DNA from: Pseudomonas sp. dw_612
GTDB taxonomy: Bacteria > Pseudomonadota > Gammaproteobacteria > Pseudomonadales > Pseudomonadaceae
Assembly (NCBI RefSeq): GCF_018449725.1
Contig: NZ_JAAVVC010000024.1
Coordinates: forward strand, 1-64,000
Direction of reading: 5' to 3'
Length of the DNA: 64,000 bases
The translations under genes and the position numbers were made by a program. Below are positions 46,041 through 53,655 of the stretch, piece after piece. The notes below the pieces were generated by a model. The model saw only the letters and a program-made list of their open reading frames with translations, had not been told where the DNA came from and made no database searches. Each line of letters opens with the position of its first letter. The first letter of the stretch is position 1.

Positions 46041-46469
46041 TCAGTTCTGGGAAGGGGTCATGCACGCGGCGTTGAGCATGCCGACGCTGATGGCCACGGC
46101 TGCCACGTAGATGCCGGCAGCGATTTCACCGTTGCGGATACGCTCGGACGTGCCCTTGAGCACCAGGCTGGTCATCAGGAACGCCAGCAACTGGACGAAC
46201 GCTGCGATCACGGCCCAGACCACGAAGTCGAGGATGTTGATCGAATAGGCAATCACGTTACTCGCAGGAATGGCGAAGCCCACGATGGCGCCACCCAGGG
46301 CAATCGCCGCCGCGACGTTGCCGGAGCGAATCAGTTCGAACTCCTTGTGCGGCGTGATGCGGGTGTAGATGAACTGGAACAGCGCGAACAGCACGGCGGC
46401 GCCGATGATGTACGTCACAAACCCGAGGACGGCGGCTTTGTTCAGGGAGATGGAGAGCGCTTCAAGCAT
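46041..46469 (-). CDS. yjfL: DUF350 inner-membrane protein (YjfL)
   Basis: A 142-residue protein with four hydrophobic segments (about 12-34, 51-72, 78-100 and 115-137). It contains GNVAAAIALGGAIVGFAIPASNVI and LKGTSERIRNGEIAAGIYVAAVAI, two similar halves typical of DUF350. Function unknown. It lies 16 bases downstream of the DUF2491 gene and 21 bases upstream of the DUF1190 gene. It is a standard partner of PspA-family and ATP-grasp genes in the yjf operon. Confidence 0.87.
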   Translation of the reverse strand: MLEALSISLNKAAVLGFVTYIIGAAVLFALFQFIYTRITPHKEFELIRSGNVAAAIALGGAIVGFAIPASNVIAYSINILDFVVWAVIAAFVQLLAFLMTSLVLKGTSERIRNGEIAAGIYVAAVAISVGMLNAACMTPSQN

Positions 46470-46484
46470 GGGGAATCTTCCTTT

Positions 46485-47165
46485 TTAAATAGTGTTCAGG
46501 TCGGTGGTGTACAGCGAAATACCCAGGGACGTGCTCAGGCTGATGGTGCCTTCCGCGTCTTCCTCCACGGAAAACAGCAACAGCTCGCGGCGATCAGTCA
46601 GGCCGGTATCGCGGGCATACAGCATCGAACGGTGCGCGACGGTGTAGGACTCGTCCGGATTGCTCACGTGTTCGCTGAGCGGCACCAGCTCCGTCTGGCC
46701 ATTCTCGGTGCCCCATTCACGGGTGTATTCGACGCCGTTGTGGGTGTAAGTCGGCATCCCGATCAGGCTTTGCGGGCCGGCCAGTCGGCGCAATTCCGCT
46801 TCGCTGGTGATGGTCACGTAGCTGAGGTAATTGAACAGGATCACTGACTCTACCTGCCCGGCGATGTCGCCGGTGGTGTGCACTTGCAGCCAGTAGTCTT
46901 CGTCGTTCATGTAATAGCGCGACAGCCAGGTCGACTGCCCCAGATCAACCGTGCCAACGCTCCAGATCTGTTGGGAGCCGGGGATGGTCACGACGGTTTT
47001 TTCGTCGAGCAGCAATTTCAGGGTGGTGTCGAACATCACACCCTTGCCCTGCGCCAGACCCAGCGGGCCGATCGCCGGCGGCGTGTTATTGGCTGTCCAC
47101 TTCGAGTCGGAATGCGTGGCCGGGGCCGGGGCCTCAAGCCCCATCAACTGTTTAAACCATCCCAT
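46485..47165 (-). CDS. yjfK: DUF2491 protein (YjfK)
   Basis: A 226-residue soluble protein without signal peptide or membrane segment, starting MGWFKQLMGLEAPAPATH. I chose the ATG at 47165, which overlaps the potassium-channel stop by 14 bases; an upstream start would lengthen that overlap further. YjfK family members follow PspA-like genes in E. coli. It contains TWLSRYYMNDEDYWLQVHTTG and EYTREWGTENGQTELVPL. Molecular function unknown. Confidence 0.83.
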   Translation of the reverse strand: MGWFKQLMGLEAPAPATHSDSKWTANNTPPAIGPLGLAQGKGVMFDTTLKLLLDEKTVVTIPGSQQIWSVGTVDLGQSTWLSRYYMNDEDYWLQVHTTGDIAGQVESVILFNYLSYVTITSEAELRRLAGPQSLIGMPTYTHNGVEYTREWGTENGQTELVPLSEHVSNPDESYTVAHRSMLYARDTGLTDRRELLLFSVEEDAEGTISLSTSLGISLYTTDLNTI

Positions 47166-48186
47166 TGGTGATTTCCTTGAGGCGAGTGGAGGCGATGTAG
47201 AAGAGTTCGCCGCCCTCAATGCGCGTGGCGTTGGGCGGGTTGATCGAAGGTTGCTGCGCCCCTTTGGCGCGATAGCCGATGAGGGTGGCGTTGTGACGTT
47301 CTTTCATTCGTGCGTACAGCTCGCCGAAGGTGGCCACATAGGCTTCGGGCAGTTTCATCAGGTATTGCGTGGCGCCTTGGCCCACACACAGTAACTCGTT
47401 GATGACGACAGAGGAGCCCGGATCCTGTGACGCGCGCACCAGCATCTCGATGGCCATGCTGGACGTGCATTCCAGGCTGGGCGCGTAAGAGCTGGCGAGG
47501 GCGGCGATTTCGCTTTCATTGAAGTGCGCGACCACGTGGCCGCTCGGGCTCAGTTGATTGACCGCCAGCACGGTGGCCAGGGTCAGGTCGTCGGAATGGG
47601 TACGCACCAGCACGCGTTCGGCCCCCGGAACGCCGGCGCGTATCAACAGCGCGCTGGAGGACAGGCTTTCGCCCTTGATAAACGCGGCTTTGCCCGGCAT
47701 AGGGTTTTCTTCAAGGTCGCAATCGCAAATGACGATCAGGTTGTCGTTGGAGGTTTCGTCCTCCAGCAGCAACTCAATCACGCGCTCGCTGGAGGAGCCT
47801 TCCCAGCCAATCAGCACCGTATGGCCGGTCTTGCCGGTGAAATCGCCTTTGCCCTTCATGCCTTTTCTCCATACATCGATGACGCTGCTGGTGGTTTTGC
47901 CGATGGCTGCCGTCAGCAGCGCAATGCCCCCGAGCATGACCCAGGTAGCCACGAAAATGCGCCCCGCCGAGGTCTGTGGCGCGAGATCGCCGTAGCCGAC
48001 AGTGAGCGTGGTGGTGAGGTAGAAGTAAGTAAATGTGGCGGGGGCGGTGAGGTGTTGTTCGCCCAGAAGCACCAGGCCGAGATACGCCGTGCTCAGGTGG
48101 ATGCCCAAGGCAATCGCCAGTCCTGCCCAGCCGAAACGGTGGAAGAACGTCGCGGCGTACACGCGTAATAAAAGAAAAATCGACAT
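47152..48186 (-). CDS. Two-TM potassium channel with RCK/TrkA-N domain
   Basis: A 344-residue protein. TM1 is at about 19-41, the selectivity filter TVGYGD at residues 62-67, and TM2 at about 73-95. A cytoplasmic RCK-type domain (about 117 onward, GHTVLIGWEGSSSERVIELLL) and further RCK-C-like sequence follow. The filter is intact, so K+ selectivity is predicted. Such channels answer to ligands or membrane potential. It is embedded between the rhomboid gene and yjfK, which is not the E. coli yjf order, and suggests ion control as part of the envelope response. Confidence 0.88.
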   Translation of the reverse strand: MSIFLLLRVYAATFFHRFGWAGLAIALGIHLSTAYLGLVLLGEQHLTAPATFTYFYLTTTLTVGYGDLAPQTSAGRIFVATWVMLGGIALLTAAIGKTTSSVIDVWRKGMKGKGDFTGKTGHTVLIGWEGSSSERVIELLLEDETSNDNLIVICDCDLEENPMPGKAAFIKGESLSSSALLIRAGVPGAERVLVRTHSDDLTLATVLAVNQLSPSGHVVAHFNESEIAALASSYAPSLECTSSMAIEMLVRASQDPGSSVVINELLCVGQGATQYLMKLPEAYVATFGELYARMKERHNATLIGYRAKGAQQPSINPPNATRIEGGELFYIASTRLKEITNGMV

Positions 48187-48245
48187 GGCGTCCCTGACTC
48201 CGTGGGAATACTCGTTCCAGGCAATGCGCGCGGCCCGAATCGGCG

Positions 48246-48809
48246 CTACCGGGCGGCATTAAACCTGTTGCGCGACGCCGAGAGAAGTACCTTGGCTGCA
48301 ATAAATCCGGCGAAAGCCCCGGCGAGATGACCTTCGAAGGAAACGCCCTGGCGCGGCAAGAAGCCAAAGACCAGCCCGCCATATAACAGCGCGACGATAA
48401 TCGCCGTGATCAGGTTGCCCCAACTGTGCTGAAACCAGGCGCGCGACAGGATGTATGCCCACAGCCCGAACACCCAGCCGCTGGCGCCGATGTGCATGCC
48501 GGAAAAACCGAACAGCCAGACCAGCAAGCCACCCAGCCCAATGATGATCGCACTGACGGCGATGAAACGATTGAGCCCGTCGACGATGACGAGCGTGCCG
48601 AGGATCAAAAAGGGAATCAGGTTGGCGCTCAGGTGCGCGAAGGACGCGTGTAGAAAAGGCGAAGTGAGGATGCCGGGCAATCCGTAGAGGGTTCTCGGGA
48701 CCAGGCCAAAGGCAAGAAGGCTGTAGCCGCTGACGGCGTTGAGTACTTGCAGCGCGACCATGAAGATCGCCAGGCCGGCGATTGTCTTGAAACCCTTCAG
48801 GGCATCCAT
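48246..48809 (-). CDS. Rhomboid family intramembrane serine protease
   Basis: A 187-residue, roughly six-helix membrane protein. Catalytic Ser110 lies in GASGWVFGL and His161 in SFEGHLAGAFAGF, and the oxyanion-type HLSAN (H59, N63) is present, so activity is expected. I chose the ATG at 48809 (MDALKGFKTI); 15 extra upstream residues (MLMCCRPFF...) look non-native. Its target is unknown. In this setting a PspA-linked membrane protein or the neighbouring channel is a reasonable guess. A REP-like inverted repeat separates it from the pspA-like gene upstream. Confidence 0.88.
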   Translation of the reverse strand: MDALKGFKTIAGLAIFMVALQVLNAVSGYSLLAFGLVPRTLYGLPGILTSPFLHASFAHLSANLIPFLILGTLVIVDGLNRFIAVSAIIIGLGGLLVWLFGFSGMHIGASGWVFGLWAYILSRAWFQHSWGNLITAIIVALLYGGLVFGFLPRQGVSFEGHLAGAFAGFIAAKVLLSASRNRFNAAR

Positions 48810-48872
48810 CCTTGACCTCGACTCGATAAAAAAGGGACGGCAACACATCAGCAAAGAGACTGCATAAATCCA

Positions 48873-48962
48873 TGTGGGAGCGGGCTTGCTCGCGAAGGCG
48901 TCGTGTCAGGCAACATCAATGCTGAATGACACACCGCTTTCGCGAGCAAGCCCGCTCCCACA
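48873..48962. repeat. REP-like inverted pair, family 1, copy a
   Basis: TGTGGGAGCGGGCTTGCTCG... (48873-48896) and its exact complement (48939-48962), 24-base arms around a 42-base centre. It lies between the pspA-like and rhomboid genes inside the putative operon. It could affect mRNA stability or partly terminate there. Confidence 0.93.
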
Positions 48963-48981
48963 GGTCATGCGCAGGCTGGGT

Positions 48982-49680
48982 TTATTCGGCCGATTTTTGC
49001 TTCAGGCGTTCCAGGATCGCATTGGCGCTGCCCGCGTCCGGCGTGATGCCAGCTTCGCGCAGTTTGCGTTCCAGGTCGGTGCCGGTCGAAGCATCGGCCA
49101 GTTCATCCTGGGCTTCCAGTTCCGCCGCACGTTGCTGTTGTTTGGCTTGCAGGCGATTCAACGTACCGACAGCGGTTTCCAGCTTGCCGTTGGCACCGCC
49201 ACTGGCGATCGAAGCGCTGACCTGGGCTTTCTGCACGCTTTCGCGGGCCTTGGCCATGTCCACTTGTTGGCGCAGGCTCTTGATACGGTTTTCGGCCTTG
49301 GTGATGTCTTTGCGCATGTTCTCCGCGTAACCGCCGAATTCGGTGGCTTGCTTTTGCTCGACATCGAGTTCGTTGGTCAGGGTCGAAATGGCTTCGGCCA
49401 CTTCCAGTGCCAGGTCTTCACGGTTGGCCTGGATCGCGGCCATGGCCTTGGATTCCAGATCCTTGATCTTGGCGTTGTACTCGGCCACGCGATCGGCCGA
49501 CAGTTTGTGCTTGGCCATGATGGTGACCAGCTCACGCTTGGCGTTGGCCAGGGCGCTGTCAGCATCGCGAATTTCCTGGTCGAGGATACGCAGGGCCTGT
49601 TGATCGACGATGGCTTCGCCGACTTCGCTGGCGCCGCCGCGTAGTGCGGTGAACAATTTGCTCCAGATGGACTGAGTCAT
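48982..49680 (-). CDS. yjfJ: PspA/IM30 family membrane-remodelling protein (YjfJ)
   Basis: A 232-residue ESCRT-III-like protein that is almost all helix. The N-terminus (MTQSIWSKLFTALRGG) is an amphipathic membrane-binding helix, followed by long coiled coils (about 30-190) rich in Glu/Lys/Ala and Gln. The family builds rods on damaged inner membrane to restore the proton barrier. I chose the ATG at 49680; the upstream 14 residues are not family-like. It follows DUF2170 yjfI by 22 bases, as in E. coli yjfIJ. There is no pspF or pspBC nearby, so control must differ from the classic Psp system. Confidence 0.9.
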   Translation of the reverse strand: MTQSIWSKLFTALRGGASEVGEAIVDQQALRILDQEIRDADSALANAKRELVTIMAKHKLSADRVAEYNAKIKDLESKAMAAIQANREDLALEVAEAISTLTNELDVEQKQATEFGGYAENMRKDITKAENRIKSLRQQVDMAKARESVQKAQVSASIASGGANGKLETAVGTLNRLQAKQQQRAAELEAQDELADASTGTDLERKLREAGITPDAGSANAILERLKQKSAE

Positions 49681-49702
49681 TGGATATCCCCTATGCCTGA
49701 AA

Positions 49703-50392
49703 TTAATGGAAGAACCGTTCAAAGGCTTCGCTGGCGCGCTGGACGTTGTCGACGAGGGTTTTGACCTCGGTCACCACGTTGGTCAGGCTGGAATCGGAGC
49801 TCAAGGCGCCGAACATGTTGTAGACGACCTGTCCGTTCGGCATCGACTCGATACCGATCGAGGACAGCGGGAACAGTTCGCGGCTACGCAGCACGGCGTC
49901 GTTGAAGGCTGGCACGTCCTTGATCGACTCGACGTCCACCAGCACGGTGTCGACAATGATTTGCTCGCCAACGACGGCGATGTAAATCGGCAAACCACCG
50001 AAGTCGTTCATTTCCAGCTTGATGCTGGATTCGGAGCCTTGAACGAGGGAGAGGGTGATGTCGTTGGAAACCACTTCATCAAGGGCCTGGAGGGCGCTGA
50101 AGAGGCGGTCGATGTTCCAGTTATTACCTGCGCTCATGTAATTCTCCGACATGAATGAGCCAGCCAGGATCGGTTGGCGAAGCTGTTTTTCCATCTGCTT
50201 GAGCAGGCTTCGATTTTCGGGAAGCACCCAAGTCTCGTGTTTCACATAACCGGCGGCACCCAGGCCCGCGCGCATCTGCTTCATGTAAAAGCTCGACGGT
50301 TTTTTCGCGGACGGTTTCGAGCGCTCTCCCTTGCGGCTTGCTGTATCGGTTACAGGCTCGTCAGGCGAGCCTGACGGAGAGCGGATTTTCAT
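49703..50392 (-). CDS. yjfI: DUF2170 protein (YjfI), first gene of the PspA cluster
   Basis: A 229-residue soluble protein. It has a Ser/Lys/Pro-rich N-terminal stretch (about 1-35), then a helical segment (SFYMKQMRAGLGAAGYVKHETWVLPENRSLLKQMEKQLRQP). The conserved DUF2170 fold follows (from about 95, WNIDRLFSALQALDEVVSNDITLSLVQGSES). The N-terminal segment resembles a small DNA- or membrane-binding helix module, but this is a guess. I chose the ATG at 50392 with CGGAG upstream. It lies immediately downstream of the candidate promoter flanked by two CTCACGCGTGAG palindromes. Confidence 0.83.
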   Translation of the reverse strand: MKIRSPSGSPDEPVTDTASRKGERSKPSAKKPSSFYMKQMRAGLGAAGYVKHETWVLPENRSLLKQMEKQLRQPILAGSFMSENYMSAGNNWNIDRLFSALQALDEVVSNDITLSLVQGSESSIKLEMNDFGGLPIYIAVVGEQIIVDTVLVDVESIKDVPAFNDAVLRSRELFPLSSIGIESMPNGQVVYNMFGALSSDSSLTNVVTEVKTLVDNVQRASEAFERFFH

Positions 50393-50413
50393 ACTGGTGA
50401 CTCCGTTGTGAAA

Positions 50414-50427
50414 TCTCACGCGTGAGA
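50414..50427. promoter_or_regulatory. Palindromic operator candidate O2 of the PspA cluster
   Basis: TCTCACGCGTGAGA, a perfect 14-bp palindrome just downstream of the candidate -10 and about 22 bases before the yjfI start. It shares the CTCACGCGTGAG core with O1, whose centre is 46 bp away. Protein binding here would block initiation. Confidence 0.7.
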
Positions 50428-50428
50428 A

Positions 50429-50457
50429 ACACTACAGTGATTTTTTTCAGCGCTCAA
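50429..50457 (-). promoter_or_regulatory. Candidate promoter of the yjfI-led cluster
   Basis: Reading the - strand, TTGAGC (50457-50452), a 17-base spacer containing an A-tract, and TAGTGT (50434-50429). Each hexamer matches consensus at four of six bases. It lies exactly between the two palindromes. Confidence 0.5.
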
Positions 50458-50460
50458 TAG

Positions 50461-50472
50461 CTCACGCGTGAG
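50461..50472. promoter_or_regulatory. Palindromic operator candidate O1 of the PspA cluster
   Basis: CTCACGCGTGAG, a perfect 12-bp palindrome, three bases upstream of the candidate -35. Identical core to O2. Two identical sites bracketing a promoter suit a dimeric repressor or activator that binds cooperatively. Confidence 0.7.
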
Positions 50473-50535
50473 ATTTTTACGAGCGGAAATACAAAAGCCC
50501 GCAGCGCGAGAACGCTGCGGGCCTTAATTACCTTC

Positions 50536-50574
50536 TGTAGGAGCTGCCGAAGGCTGCGATCTTTTGATTTTGAT
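50536..50574. repeat. REP-like repeat, family 2, solitary copy
   Basis: TGTAGGAGCTGCCGAAGGCT followed by GCGATCTTTTGATTTTGATC. A single unit between the PspA cluster promoter and the isochorismatase gene. Paired copies occur at 54409-54500 and 58599-58676. Confidence 0.88.
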
Positions 50575-50592
50575 CTGGTTGAGGCAAAGCCG

Positions 50593-51147
50593 TTAGCGGC
50601 CAGCCGCAAGGAATTCGTCGGCGGATACCACGCTCGCATAAGCAAACCCCAGCGCCGACATGAACGCGGCGTGAACGTGGGCGGCCGGCACCGTGACACC
50701 GTTGAACTCCAGATCTCGTGTGGCGCAGGCGTCGTGGATCACCGTCACCGTGTAGCCAAGGTCGGCGGCGGCGCGGGTGATGCCATCGACGCACATGTGG
50801 CTCATGCTGCCGACGACCACCAGGTTTTCGATGCCTTGTTCGTCAAGGATGGCTTTCAGCTCGGTTTCGCGGAACGAGTTGACGAAGTGCTTGAGCACCA
50901 CCGGTTCGTCGGCGCGGTTGAGGACTTTGGGGTGCAACTTCGCGCCTTCGGAACCCGGGGTGAAGAACGGCGCGGCGTCGGAGGTGAATTCGTGGCGGAT
51001 ATGCACCACCGGATCACCGGCCTCGCGGAAGGCTTTGATCAGGCGTACAGCCTGGTCCGCCGCTGCGTCGGCACCGACCAGCGGCCACTTGCCTTGGGGG
51101 AAGTAGTCGTTCTGGATATCGACTACGATGAGCGCTTGCTTGGCCAT
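50593..51147 (-). CDS. Isochorismatase-like cysteine hydrolase
   Basis: A 184-residue hydrolase with the full triad D10 (IVVDIQNDYF), K86 (VVLKHFVNSF) and C119 (SMSHMCVDGITRAA). The family includes isochorismatase, nicotinamidase and various amidases; the substrate cannot be read from sequence. I chose the ATG at 51147. It is divergent from a GlxA-type regulator at 51249, sharing a 101-base intergenic region, which suggests local control by that regulator. It is not an enterobactin-type enzyme by context. Confidence 0.9.
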   Translation of the reverse strand: MAKQALIVVDIQNDYFPQGKWPLVGADAAADQAVRLIKAFREAGDPVVHIRHEFTSDAAPFFTPGSEGAKLHPKVLNRADEPVVLKHFVNSFRETELKAILDEQGIENLVVVGSMSHMCVDGITRAAADLGYTVTVIHDACATRDLEFNGVTVPAAHVHAAFMSALGFAYASVVSADEFLAAGR

Positions 51148-51248
51148 GGGTGTTTCCTCGAAGTGTGTGCGGGTGTGGAATGAAGTATTGACCCTGACCG
51201 ACCCGCCGAGGATTGGCCGCACCGACAATAGAAGGGGGAAAACTGACA

Positions 51249-52244
51249 ATGGGCGTAGAAAGGGCAGTCGCCGAACTGGGCGTGTTGATCTATCCCGGCG
51301 CGCAGATGGCGGCGGTGCATGGGTTGACGGACCTGTTCGGGGTCGCCAACCGGATCGCCGCCGAGCATCAGGCGGCGCAACTGCCGTTGCTGCGGATCAG
51401 TCATTGGCGCGGCGAGGGTGATCAGGCCCCCGAGCGGGTGTACGACAGTCATCCCGGCCCGGACGGCGGGTTAGTGGCGGTGATGATCCCGCCATCGATC
51501 GGCGGCTTTTCCGAAAGCCAGGCGCCCCAGGGTGTGATTCGCTGGATTCGCCAGCAACATGCCCAAGGCGCGACCCTGGGCGGTGTGTGCGTAGGCTCGA
51601 TCCTGCTGGCGGAAAGCGGCTTGCTTGACGGTCGCAGCGCCACCACCCACTGGACCTCCGCCAAAACCTTTGCCGAACGTTACCCGGCGATCAAGCTCCT
51701 GGCCGATACGCCCATCATCGATGACGGCGACCTGATCACCACCGCCGGGCTGATGGCCTGGTCCGAGCTGGGTTTGCGCATGGTTGATCGTCTACTGGGG
51801 CCGAGCATCGCCAGTGGCACTGCGCGGTTTCTGGTGGTGGAGCACAGTGACAGCGCAAGCCAGTGCGGCAGCAACTTTGCGCCGATTCTCAGCCATGGCG
51901 ACGGGTCGATTCTCAAGGTCCAGCATTGGCTGCAAAGCACCGGGGCGACCGACGTGTCCCTGACGGCCATGGCCGAACGGGCCGGGCTGGAAGAACGGAC
52001 CTTCCTGCGCCGCTTCCGCGCGGCGACCGGGCTCAAACCCACCGAGTACTGCCAGCACCTGCGGGTCGGCAAGGCCCGGGAAATGCTCGAATTCACCAAC
52101 GGCACCATCGACCACATTGCCTGGACCGTGGGCTATCAGGACCCGAGCGCGTTTCGCGCCACGTTCAAGAAAATCACCGGATTGGCGCCGAGTGATTATC
52201 GGGCGCGGTTTGGGGTGACGCCGCCTGTCGCCGTAGCGCGGTAG
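51249..52244 (+). CDS. GlxA family AraC-type transcriptional regulator
   Basis: A 331-residue regulator. Residues about 1-175 form a DJ-1/PfpI-like sensor domain with the nucleophile-elbow cysteine in GGVCVGSILLAESGLL. Residues about 220-331 are an AraC DNA-binding domain with two HTH units (VSLTAMAERAGLEERTFLRRFRAATGLKPTEYCQHLRV and IAWTVGYQDPSAFRATFKKITGLAPSDYRARF). I chose the ATG at 51249, preceded by GAAGGGGGAA; a TTG at 51213 is possible. It probably controls the divergent hydrolase gene. Confidence 0.9.
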   Translation: MGVERAVAELGVLIYPGAQMAAVHGLTDLFGVANRIAAEHQAAQLPLLRISHWRGEGDQAPERVYDSHPGPDGGLVAVMIPPSIGGFSESQAPQGVIRWIRQQHAQGATLGGVCVGSILLAESGLLDGRSATTHWTSAKTFAERYPAIKLLADTPIIDDGDLITTAGLMAWSELGLRMVDRLLGPSIASGTARFLVVEHSDSASQCGSNFAPILSHGDGSILKVQHWLQSTGATDVSLTAMAERAGLEERTFLRRFRAATGLKPTEYCQHLRVGKAREMLEFTNGTIDHIAWTVGYQDPSAFRATFKKITGLAPSDYRARFGVTPPVAVAR

Positions 52245-52264
52245 CGAATCCACTGAAAATCCCC

Positions 52265-52353
52265 TGTGGGAGCGGGCTTGCTCGCGAATGCGGTGTATCA
52301 GAGACATTGATGTTGGCTGACACTCCGCATTCGCGAGCAAGCCCGCTCCCACA
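52265..52353. repeat. REP-like inverted pair, family 1, copy b
   Basis: 29-base perfect arms at 52265-52293 and 52325-52353, with the core GTGGGAGCGGGCTTGCTCGC. It occupies the first third of the roughly 300-base gene-free stretch 52245-52545. In the rest I see no recognisable gene, RNA or strong promoter; it should hold the promoter of the DUF3182 gene. Confidence 0.93.
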
Positions 52354-52545
52354 GTAGGACGGTGCAAGTCTTCGGACCGTGCAAAATGCTCTAGTCTCGA
52401 AGTACGTCGTGCAGAATCAAACAGGCCTAACGCCATCAGGTTTTCAGCAACTACCTGATCTGAAAGCCATTTCTCTTCAGCGGCCGTTGGCCTGATCTCT
52501 GCACCCCTCAAGCCACACTCATCAGCGCAGATTGAAGGGGGATGC

Positions 52546-53655
52546 ATGACCCCAACAAATCGCAAAAAACTGGTCGTCGCCCATTCCGTGCGAGCCGAAG
52601 CCCCGCTGCACGAAGTCGAAACCAATCGGGCGTTGGCCCGGTGGCTGGCGCAGATCCTCGGGCTCAAGTACGGCGGCAGTTTCGATCCTGAATTGCACAG
52701 TGGCCGTGACCTGTATCTGTTGCCGACCCAGACCCTGGTGGGCGTCGCTAACGCTCGGCAACTGGGGGTCAAAGGCCCGGAGGATTTGTGGGGCGGTTAT
52801 GTCGACCACGATTTCATCTGCACCAAAGCCATCAGCCACGGTTTGCTCAATCGTCACGCCCATGCGCCGGAAGGCTGGTCGCCGTTGTTTTCCGAGCGCG
52901 TGCGCAGTGTCGTGCTCGACGGCCTCAGCGTATTTGCCCTGGAGGATGCGCGGCCAGCGGCGGAGCACTTGCTCTACAGCGGCCCGATCCGCCTCAAGCC
53001 GATTCACGCCTGTGCCGGGCGCGGTCAGGAAGTGATCAAAAGCCTCGACCAGTTCGACGCCATCCTCGCCCGCCCCGACGCCGAGCAGTTGTTCACTGAG
53101 GGCGTCGTGCTGGAGCAGGACCTCGACCAAGTAATTACCCACAGTGTCGGTCAAACGTTTATCGGCGACAAAGTGCTGAGTTACTGCGGTGATCAATACT
53201 TGACCGAAGACGGTCAGGGCGAGCAGGTTTATGGAGGTTCCAACCTGTTGGTGGTCCAGGGTTACTACGAGGATCTGCTGGAGCTGGAGCTGCCCGACGA
53301 TGTGCGCCTGGCAATCCAGCAAGCCCAAGTGTTCGACAACGCGGCGGACGAGGCTTATCCGGGTTTCTACGCCTCGCGGCGCAATTACGACATCGCTCAG
53401 GGCCTGGACAGCAGCGGCAAACCCCGCAGTGGCGTGCTCGAACAATCCTGGCGCATGGGCGGCGCCAGCAGCGCTGAAGTCGCCGCGTTGCAAAGCTTTA
53501 TCAACGACCCGGAGATGCGCGCGATTCGTGTGTCATCGGTGGAAACCTACATCGATCAGCCACTGCCGGCGGATGCCATCGAGGTGTACCGCGGCCCGGC
53601 GCAAGACAGTGACTTTCTTCTCAAGTACGTAACGGTCAAATCCTATGACGGCTAG
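52546..53655 (+). CDS. DUF3182 family protein, ATP-grasp-like
   Basis: A 369-residue soluble protein. I recognise the DUF3182 family, whose function is not established. The middle reads like an ATP-grasp core. GPIRLKPIHACAGRGQEVI (K151, glycine-rich loop 158-160) resembles the lysine and loop that bind ATP. GVVLEQDLDQVITHSVGQTFIGDKVLSYCGDQ (E190 onward) resembles the hinge and following strand. Its last 11 bases overlap the alpha/beta hydrolase gene, so the two are translationally coupled. A ligase acting with a hydrolase is an inference. Confidence 0.75.
   Translation: MTPTNRKKLVVAHSVRAEAPLHEVETNRALARWLAQILGLKYGGSFDPELHSGRDLYLLPTQTLVGVANARQLGVKGPEDLWGGYVDHDFICTKAISHGLLNRHAHAPEGWSPLFSERVRSVVLDGLSVFALEDARPAAEHLLYSGPIRLKPIHACAGRGQEVIKSLDQFDAILARPDAEQLFTEGVVLEQDLDQVITHSVGQTFIGDKVLSYCGDQYLTEDGQGEQVYGGSNLLVVQGYYEDLLELELPDDVRLAIQQAQVFDNAADEAYPGFYASRRNYDIAQGLDSSGKPRSGVLEQSWRMGGASSAEVAALQSFINDPEMRAIRVSSVETYIDQPLPADAIEVYRGPAQDSDFLLKYVTVKSYDG

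Noticed and set aside
48873..48962. CRISPR-like spaced repeats
   Set aside because: Only two inverted arms per site and no regular direct repeats with unique spacers. These are REP-type pairs.
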